Shown: in pieces, positions 6,272 through 11,136 of the stretch
Position numbering within the stretch: the first letter of the stretch is position 1
How the letters are laid out: each line of letters opens with the position of its first letter
Assembly: GCA_030619095.1 (NCBI GenBank)
Contig: JAUXCB010000007.1
Location: 1 to 15,374, forward strand
Length of the DNA: 15,374 nucleotides
Direction: 5' to 3'
Source of the DNA: Verrucomicrobiota bacterium
Lineage (GTDB): Bacteria; Verrucomicrobiota; Kiritimatiellia; Kiritimatiellales; Tichowtungiaceae
The notes under the pieces: model-generated
Databases searched by the model: none
What the model saw: only the letters and a program-made list of their open reading frames with translations
Told to the model about the DNA's origin: nothing
Translations under genes and position numbers: made by a program

Positions 6272-7369
6272 TCAGAATTTGTCGTAGGCGATGGCTTCTT
6301 CGGGCATGCCGTTGGCGGTGAGGGCGGCGATCGAGGCATCGATCATGCCGGGGGAGCCACAGAGATAGGCTTCCATCTGGGCGAGGTCGGGGCAGTGGTG
6401 CTTCATCACATCGGTAACGAGGCCGGTTTCGCCGCACCAGTTGTCGTCGGGCATCGGCTCGCTGAGGCAGGGGACAAACTTAATGTTAGGCATCGCAGCT
6501 TCAAAGGCGGCCATCTGTTCGAGACAGATGAGGTCGCGTTTGGCGCGGGCTCCGAAAAAGTAGGTCACGTTGCGTGGGATCTTTTCGTTTTTGATGTGGG
6601 CGAGCATACTAAGGAATGGAGCCATGCCGGAGCCGCCCGCGATGAAGAGGATGTCTTTGTCGGTATCGGAGAGGACAAAGTCGCCGTAGGGTCCGTTGAG
6701 GGTAATGGCATCGCCTTCTTTCAAGTGCTCGAAGACATAGGTGGTGCAGAGGCCGTCTGGAACGAGGCGAATGCAAAGGTCGATGTGTGTTTTGTCGAGC
6801 GGGTCGGTGGCGATGGAGTAGGCGCGGTAAATGGGTTCGGGAGTCTTTTTGTATTTTGGCGTTTCAATTTGGATGTACTGACCGGGGATGATATCAATTT
6901 CATCGCCTGCAGGGAGGGCGATACGCAGTCGTTTGATGTCATGGTTGAGGTCGGTCAGCGATTCGACGGTTCCTTTGTATTCACGGATATTGAAAAGCTC
7001 TTCGGGGATTTCAAGTTCCATATCTTCGTGGACTTTGAGCTGGCAGCAGAGGCGGACGTTTTCTTTGATTTCCGTAGCATCGAGGTGCGGTTCTTCGGTC
7101 GGCAGCAGCGGCGGGCCGCCGGCGCTGACCTTGAGTTTACACAATCCGCAGCTGCCCTGACCTCCGCAGGCGGAGGGGATGAACAGGCCGATGGAGTTGA
7201 GCGAGCCGAGCAACGTGTCGCCACCTTCCACCTCCTCTTCGCGTGCGCCCCGGTTGATGATCAGCTTGCAAATGCCGTAGTCATTGAGGTAGCGGTCGGC
7301 AATCACGAGCAGAATAGCGAGGATTCCACAAATTGCACATAAACTTCCAACCGCTATAAAAAAGGTCAT
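6272..7369 (-). CDS. nqrF: Na+-translocating NADH:quinone reductase subunit F (NADH, FAD and 2Fe-2S subunit), short form
   Basis: A 365-residue protein with one N-terminal membrane helix (about 3-25), a plant-type 2Fe-2S ferredoxin domain with C68, C74, C77 and C109, then a ferredoxin-reductase-like FAD/NADH module. The FAD motif R-A-Y-S is at 182-185, the nucleotide-binding G-G-S-G-M-A-P at 245-251, and the catalytic-cysteine motif L-C-G-S-P-G-M has C337. The chain ends Y-D-K-F, supplying the terminal aromatic residue near the flavin. It accepts hydride from NADH and passes single electrons to the membrane subunits. It is about 40 residues shorter than the Vibrio protein (about 408), mainly because the long insert before the R-A-Y-S motif is reduced to P-K-Y-K-K-T-P. 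GAGG six bases before the ATG supports the start. A spacer of 131 bases separates it from nqrE. Confidence 0.93.
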   Translation of the reverse strand: MTFFIAVGSLCAICGILAILLVIADRYLNDYGICKLIINRGAREEEVEGGDTLLGSLNSIGLFIPSACGGQGSCGLCKLKVSAGGPPLLPTEEPHLDATEIKENVRLCCQLKVHEDMELEIPEELFNIREYKGTVESLTDLNHDIKRLRIALPAGDEIDIIPGQYIQIETPKYKKTPEPIYRAYSIATDPLDKTHIDLCIRLVPDGLCTTYVFEHLKEGDAITLNGPYGDFVLSDTDKDILFIAGGSGMAPFLSMLAHIKNEKIPRNVTYFFGARAKRDLICLEQMAAFEAAMPNIKFVPCLSEPMPDDNWCGETGLVTDVMKHHCPDLAQMEAYLCGSPGMIDASIAALTANGMPEEAIAYDKF

Positions 7370-7395
7370 AGTGTCCTCACAAAGTTGTTCGTCCA

Positions 7396-7500
7396 GAAAC
7401 TTGAAACTTGAAATTGGAAACTTGAGACAGGGAGTCAGGCTGGGTCGGCTGTTTGCTGAACTGTCTATTTTCTGATTTCAAGTTTATCATTTCAAATTTC
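7396..7500. repeat. Word-repeat spacer with 11-bp inverted repeat between nqrE and nqrF
   Basis: GAAACTTG recurs three times within 7396-7425. AAACTTGAAAT (7404-7414) is the exact inverse complement of ATTTCAAGTTT (7475-7485), and ATTTCAAATTTC follows at 7489-7500 up to the nqrE stop. On the transcript these could pair across a 60-base loop in the nqrE-nqrF junction. No U-tract follows, so it is not an intrinsic terminator. A role in mRNA processing or subunit stoichiometry is possible but unproven. Confidence 0.65.
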
Positions 7501-8130
7501 TTACTTAATCATCCCGCTGAATGCCACGAAGGCCAGGGCGATGATGCCGGTGATAATGAGGGTGATCCCCGCGCCGCGCAGGCCCGGCGGAATCTTGTCT
7601 TCCTTGATCTGCTCGCGGATTCCTGCCATCAGCACGATGGCAATCAGCCAGCCGATTCCGCTTCCGAAACCGAAGATGAGCGATTCCGGGAGTCCGAAGC
7701 TCTGCTTGTTGAGCATGAATAGCGAGACCCCGAGAATGGCGCAGTTGACGGTGATGAGCGGCAGGAAAATTCCCAGCGAAAAGTAGAGCGAGGGGCTGAA
7801 GCGCTCAATGATCATTTCGACCAGCTGCACGAACGCGGCAATGACGACGATGAAGATGATGTATTCAAGGAAGACAATCCCGAGCGGCACCATAACGTAG
7901 GTGTGCAACAGCCAGTTGATTGCCGCCGTGAAGGTGGTGACAAAGACCACAGCAAAACCGAGGCCGATGCTGGTTTTCATTTGGCGGGAGATCGCCAGAA
8001 AGGAGCACATGCCGAGGAAGCGGGCCAGTAGAATGTTTTCGGTGAATGCCGCCGCCAGAAAGATGACAAGCAATTGCGCCAAAACATTCGGCTCGCTCTG
8101 CACAACAGGTTGAATCGCTGCCAGAATCAT
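7501..8130 (-). CDS. nqrE: Na+-translocating NADH:quinone reductase subunit E
   Basis: A 209-residue integral membrane protein with about six helices, of the NqrE/RnfA family. The cluster-ligand cysteines are in place: C42 in L-G-M-C-S-F-L-A and C130 in L-P-L-I-T-V-N-C-A-I. With the matching pair in NqrD they hold the intramembrane iron-sulfur cluster known from Vibrio NQR. The ending P-P-G-L-R-G-x-G-I-T and F-x-A-F-S-G is the NqrE form. The open frame extends upstream to 8625 through nqrD, but the ATG at 8130 overlaps the nqrD stop as ATGA, has GGAGG upstream, and gives the family N-terminus with the family-typical A-A-F-T-E-N-I-L-L-A-R motif. RnfA is the close alternative name. Confidence 0.94.
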   Translation of the reverse strand: MILAAIQPVVQSEPNVLAQLLVIFLAAAFTENILLARFLGMCSFLAISRQMKTSIGLGFAVVFVTTFTAAINWLLHTYVMVPLGIVFLEYIIFIVVIAAFVQLVEMIIERFSPSLYFSLGIFLPLITVNCAILGVSLFMLNKQSFGLPESLIFGFGSGIGWLIAIVLMAGIREQIKEDKIPPGLRGAGITLIITGIIALAFVAFSGMIK

Positions 8131-8759
8131 TTCGCCCCTCCATTTTTCTCTCTTTTCAGCAGGGTTGCATTTCCGAACCAGGCCACCAAGGCCAGCATAA
8201 AGAAGGCCCCGGGCGGCATGACCATGATGGTCCACTGATACCACCAGACATCCCGTGCGGGCAGCGGGATTCCCATTAGGGTGCCGAAGCCCAGCGCTTC
8301 GCGAACGAGGGCGATGATCACGAGAATCAGGCTGTAGCCCAGTCCTGCGCCAATCCCGTCGAGCAGCGACGGCCACGCCGGATTTTTTGAGGCGAACGCT
8401 TCGGCACGGCCCATGATGATGCAGTTGGTGATGATCAGTCCGACGTACGGCCCGATCGTTTTGTGAATGTCTGGGAACTGCGCGCGGATGAAGGTGTCGA
8501 CGATGATGACGTAGGCGGCGATGATGAGCACCTGCACCATCATACGCACCTGTTTGGGGATGGTTTTTCGCAACAGAGAGATGGTCAGGCTGGATAGACC
8601 GGCGGTGAAGATGAGTCCGCCACACATGAGCAATGTGTTCTTAAGGAGGTTGGTGACAGCTAGCGTCGAACAGATTCCGAGCATCTGGCGGAAGACGGGG
8701 TTTTCATGCCATAGATTCTGAATCAGGGCTTTTCCACCCGCTGTGTCTTTAAACGCCAT
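8127..8759 (-). CDS. nqrD: Na+-translocating NADH:quinone reductase subunit D
   Basis: A 210-residue integral membrane protein of the NqrD/RnfE family with about six helices. Signature blocks are N-P-V-F-R-Q-M-L-G-I-C-S-T-L-A-V (C30) and Y-V-G-L-I-I-T-N-C-I-I-M-G-R-A-E-A-F-A (C113); the two cysteines are the expected iron-sulfur cluster ligands shared with NqrE. L-L-D-G-I-G-A-G-L-G-Y-S is also characteristic. An in-frame ATG eleven codons upstream (8792) has no ribosome binding site, whereas the ATG at 8759 has AGGAG six bases upstream and gives the family-standard length. The stop overlaps the nqrE start by ATGA, implying coupled translation. It follows nqrC by 123 bases. Confidence 0.94.
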   Translation of the reverse strand: MAFKDTAGGKALIQNLWHENPVFRQMLGICSTLAVTNLLKNTLLMCGGLIFTAGLSSLTISLLRKTIPKQVRMMVQVLIIAAYVIIVDTFIRAQFPDIHKTIGPYVGLIITNCIIMGRAEAFASKNPAWPSLLDGIGAGLGYSLILVIIALVREALGFGTLMGIPLPARDVWWYQWTIMVMPPGAFFMLALVAWFGNATLLKREKNGGAK

Positions 8760-8765
8760 GATGCT

Positions 8766-8770
8766 CTCCT
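8766..8770 (-). promoter_or_regulatory. Ribosome binding site deciding the nqrD start
   Basis: Minus-strand AGGAG is followed by six bases and the ATG at 8759. It lies inside the longer alternative reading frame that starts at 8792, which itself lacks a Shine-Dalgarno sequence, so it favours the 210-residue product. Confidence 0.7.
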
Positions 8771-8790
8771 GTCCAAAATAAATTTTCTTC

Positions 8791-8807
8791 ATTCGAAAAG
8801 TTCGAAT
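8791..8807. repeat. Inverted repeat in the nqrC-nqrD spacer
   Basis: ATTCGAA (8791-8797) and TTCGAAT (8801-8807) are a perfect 7-bp inverted repeat around AAG. The rest of the 123-base spacer (8808-8882) contains degenerate GTTCA/TCGAATGA words, similar in style to the other spacers of this cluster. It is too short for a gene, and no reading frame in it looks real. Confidence 0.45.
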
Positions 8808-8882
8808 AGTGAACGAGGAGTGTCGAATGACGACGTGGATAGCTCCCTTCCGATCGAAATTCCTTGTTCAGTGTTCTGCGGT

Positions 8883-9569
8883 TCATCGGTTCACTCCTCC
8901 TGCTTTCCGGTTTTTGACACAGCGGCCAAATTCGGCGACGGCCTCGTTGAGCATTCGCTCCATGGCCAGAGAGGTTTGTGTGGCACCGGTGATGGCATCA
9001 AATGTTCGTCCATACTGTGCGGTGCCCTTTTCGGGGGTTCTGCCCGAAACGCCCATGTAGAGATAACTCGCGCCCGGTGCGGGAGGGGTGATATTCAACC
9101 CGTCCATGAAGGGCTTCACAAAAAATGGCTCTTCGATTCGTGCGCCGAGTCCGGGGGTTTCCGCCTGCTCAATCACTTTGAGGCCGATGGTTTTTCTCAG
9201 GGTGGAATCGACGGCAATGTATCCTTTGATTTCGGCCCAAAACCCGATGCCAGCGAAGGGGAAGCCGTAGGCAACCAGTTGAGTTTGTTCCGCATCTGCA
9301 TAGGCCTTGAGAAGCGGAATGGTGTTTCCGTTGTGCGGGTCGGTCAGCGTTTCGCTTTGGTCAATTTGCGTTCCAACAATCTGATCGATCTCTTCTTTCG
9401 AGAGCGTCTGGATATCGCCGAGGCCAAAGAGCTCCACCAGCGCCTTTTGTTCGATAAAGCGTTTATTCTGCTCGACTGTTTTCTTTGAACCCAGATACAG
9501 ACCGGTGACCCCCGCGCCAAAAACCGCCGCGATGGCTAACATAAAAAGAACTGTTCTTACCCGTTTCAT
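8883..9569 (-). CDS. nqrC: Na+-translocating NADH:quinone reductase subunit C (covalent FMN subunit)
   Basis: A 228-residue protein with one N-terminal membrane helix (about 7-27) and a periplasmic FMN-binding domain of the NqrC/RnfG family. The FMN attachment motif is D-A-I-T-G-A-T-Q-T-S (191-200), with T197 the expected phosphoester-linked threonine. The conserved block G-I-G-F-W-A-E-I-K-G-Y-I-A-V (107-120) and E-Q-A-E-T-P-G-L-G-A (134-143) are clear. FMN is normally attached by the flavin transferase ApbE, which is not in this window. It is somewhat shorter than typical NqrC (about 257). The ATG overlaps the nqrB stop as ATGA. RnfG is the alternative name, but the E-x-G/A-E-T-P-G-L-G context and neighbours favour NqrC. 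Confidence 0.92.
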   Translation of the reverse strand: MKRVRTVLFMLAIAAVFGAGVTGLYLGSKKTVEQNKRFIEQKALVELFGLGDIQTLSKEEIDQIVGTQIDQSETLTDPHNGNTIPLLKAYADAEQTQLVAYGFPFAGIGFWAEIKGYIAVDSTLRKTIGLKVIEQAETPGLGARIEEPFFVKPFMDGLNITPPAPGASYLYMGVSGRTPEKGTAQYGRTFDAITGATQTSLAMERMLNEAVAEFGRCVKNRKAGGVNR

Positions 9570-10621
9570 TTGGCTGCGGCCCCCTGTTTGGCTTTGGCTT
9601 TAGCCGTCTTTTTCTGCTTGCGCGCTTTGTAAATCATTTCCAGTGTCGGTGCCAGTGTGTTGCCCAGCAGGATGGCAAAGGCCACCGCGCCGGCAAAGAC
9701 CGCCTTCCAACGCAGGAAGACAATCATGATTCCGATAAATACACCATAAACCCACTGTGCGGTTTTGTTTTTAGGCGCGGTGATCGGATCGGTGACCATA
9801 AAGAAGGCGGCGTAGAGCATGGCTCCCGAGCAGAGTGTCCAGAGAATCGGCGGGACGGTGTCGGCCCCGAGCAGAGTTCGGAAGATAATCGTCGCGCCGA
9901 TGGCCCCCGCGAGTGTGCTGACTGTGAGGCGCCACTGTGCGGTTTTGGTCCAGAGCAGATAGCCGCCGCCAAGCAGAATGAGCAGGGCGGAGACTTCGCC
10001 AATCGATCCGGCGGCCAGAGCACGCTGCACGCCGTCGGCGCCGGTGAACAGCTCGCCGATGTGTCCGGTGACCAGATTCCAGAGAGGGGTTTCATGGCCG
10101 AAGTCGCGTTGCGACCACATGGGGGTCGCGGCAGAAACGGCATCGATTCCGTGGATCTGCAGGCGAGGGCCCCAGTGGGTCAGACCGCCGAGCCAGCCGT
10201 TCCATACGGGGGCGAAAGCGCTGGTCATGTCCACCGGAAAACAGACATAGAGAAACCCGCGCCCGACGATGGCCGGGTTGAACACATTGCGCGGGAAGCC
10301 GCCGAAGACCTCTTTGCCAAACAAGATGGCCACGAACATACCGACACCCGCTTGCCAAAAAGGAATTGTCGGCGGCATGGAGAGCCCCAGCAGAAGCGCG
10401 GTGACAAATACCGCTTCGCTGACGGTGTCGCCGCGCTTTTTGGCCATTATATATTCGGTGGCGACACCGACGAGGGCCACCCAGAGAAGCAGTGCTAGCG
10501 AGCGCCAGCCGAAAAAGTAGATGGCACCGGCGAGCGCGGGCATCAGCGCGATTTCCATCTTGCGCATCATCGGCTGTTTTTTCAGCCAGGGCTTCTTTTT
10601 GGGCGGTGGTGCGGTGGACAT
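9566..10621 (-). CDS. nqrB: Na+-translocating NADH:quinone reductase subunit B-like protein (NqrB/RnfD family), short form
   Basis: A 351-residue polytopic membrane protein. NqrB-like blocks are V-F-V-T-A-L-L-L-G-L-S-M-P-P-T-I-P-F-W-Q (71-90), G-K-E-V-F-G-G (102-108) with N-x-F-N-P-A (112-117), and G-S-I-G-E-V-S (205-211). The covalent FMN motif is D-A-V-S-A-A-T (160-166), with T166 the likely attachment site. Typical NqrB has about 410 residues. This one lacks the roughly 50-residue cytoplasmic N-terminal stretch and the loop after the first helix, so its N-terminal part looks like RnfD (350 residues). In the Vibrio quinone/korormicin region G140-G141-x-x-E144, the by-eye equivalents are G52, V53 and E56. 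The tail (333-351) is very rich in K and A. It lies 18 bases after the IscA-like gene. The ribosome binding site is weak. Confidence 0.88.
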   Translation of the reverse strand: MSTAPPPKKKPWLKKQPMMRKMEIALMPALAGAIYFFGWRSLALLLWVALVGVATEYIMAKKRGDTVSEAVFVTALLLGLSMPPTIPFWQAGVGMFVAILFGKEVFGGFPRNVFNPAIVGRGFLYVCFPVDMTSAFAPVWNGWLGGLTHWGPRLQIHGIDAVSAATPMWSQRDFGHETPLWNLVTGHIGELFTGADGVQRALAAGSIGEVSALLILLGGGYLLWTKTAQWRLTVSTLAGAIGATIIFRTLLGADTVPPILWTLCSGAMLYAAFFMVTDPITAPKNKTAQWVYGVFIGIMIVFLRWKAVFAGAVAFAILLGNTLAPTLEMIYKARKQKKTAKAKAKQGAAAK

Positions 10622-10639
10622 AGAAGGACTCTTTTCATT

Positions 10640-10969
10640 TTATGAGTGGCAGGCACATTCTTCGCATTGCGACCAAGTGGCGGTCAAACCCTTTCCAAAG
10701 AAAGAGCGGTCGTAGTCGAGGGAGCAGGTGCGGAAGCGTTCGGCAATTTCGGGATTCAGGGAGAAGGTCAGGCCGTTTTGTTCAAGAATTTCCTGATCGG
10801 CGCAGACGGTCTTCACAGGTTTCAGAACTGGGGTGCTTCCACGGCAGGTGCCGATGAAGCCCTCCACCGAAAAGCCGACCGCTTTTCGGGGCAGAAGTTT
10901 TTTTAACCGTTTTTCTGCTGATCCGGAAAGATTCATAGGAGGCACTTTATACCCGAGTGGTTTTGTCAT
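10640..10969 (-). CDS. IscA/HesB-like (A-type carrier-like) protein preceding nqrB
   Basis: A 109-residue protein resembling the HesB/IscA iron-sulfur carrier fold. It has an N-terminal helix N-L-S-G-S-A-E-K-R-L-K-K-L-L, a central S-V-E-G-F-I-G-T-C-R-G (34-44) at the place of the usual G-C-x-G, then N-G-L-T-F-S-L-N-P-E (65-74), L-D-Y-D (84-87), and a C-terminal C-E-E-C-A-C (102-107) where IscA has C-G-C. The three carrier-type cysteine positions would be C42, C105 and C107; C56, C82 and C102 are extra. The match is by eye and the family call is tentative. Neither the ATG at 10969 nor the one at 10936 has a good ribosome binding site; the latter would begin right at the domain. Standing where nqrA usually is, it may supply or protect an iron-sulfur centre of the complex. 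Confidence 0.72.
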   Translation of the reverse strand: MTKPLGYKVPPMNLSGSAEKRLKKLLPRKAVGFSVEGFIGTCRGSTPVLKPVKTVCADQEILEQNGLTFSLNPEIAERFRTCSLDYDRSFFGKGLTATWSQCEECACHS

Positions 10970-10999
10970 GAAAAAGTGTATTTCACAAAAACTACTCTT

Positions 11000-11028
11000 C
11001 TTTTAGCAGACCGGCCACCTCTTTTCAA
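11000..11028 (-). promoter_or_regulatory. Possible sigma70-type promoter for the nqr cluster
   Basis: On the minus strand TTGAAA (11028-11023) and TAAAAG (11005-11000) are separated by 17 bases, placing transcription start near 10993, about 24 bases before the ATG at 10969. The -35 matches the consensus at five of six positions and the -10 at four. It is a reasonable but unproven candidate. Confidence 0.35.
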
Positions 11029-11067
11029 ACTCTGGAACCCTTTAGGCCGAGAAGTGATCAGGGCAGC

Positions 11068-11105
11068 AAAACCCGCTTTTCCTCCCGTTGCTCGGATGAA
11101 GCGGG
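11068..11105 (-). terminator. Possible terminator after the sensor gene
   Basis: On the minus strand CCCGCTT (11105-11099) pairs with AAGCGGG (11078-11072) across a 20-base loop and is followed by UUUU. It starts about 32 bases past the stop at 11137. The long loop and short U-tract make it a weak candidate, but it would separate the sensor from the nqr cluster. Confidence 0.4.
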
Positions 11106-11136
11106 GCGTTGGTAACAGTTTTTCTGCTTTTACCGT

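Noticed and set aside
6395..7342. A 315-codon open frame on the plus strand
   Set aside because: It lies wholly opposite nqrF, has no ribosome binding site and a composition typical of an antisense shadow; nqrF is firmly supported by its motifs.
8131..8625. Upstream extension of the nqrE frame to a start at 8625
   Set aside because: The extension overlaps nqrD, encodes H/R-rich non-membrane sequence, and the ATG at 8130 has a good ribosome binding site and the family N-terminus.
8760..8792. Eleven-residue N-terminal extension of NqrD
   Set aside because: The ATG at 8792 has no ribosome binding site, while the internal ATG at 8759 has AGGAG at proper spacing and gives normal family length.
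8809..9488. Plus-strand frames across the nqrC-nqrD spacer and nqrC
   Set aside because: They are antisense to nqrC and begin in degenerate repeat sequence.
5733..10969. Calling the cluster a standard RNF complex
   Set aside because: An NqrF subunit is present, RnfB and RnfC are absent, and the NqrD, NqrE and NqrB motifs fit NQR better; only the length and N-terminus of the B/D subunit look RNF-like.
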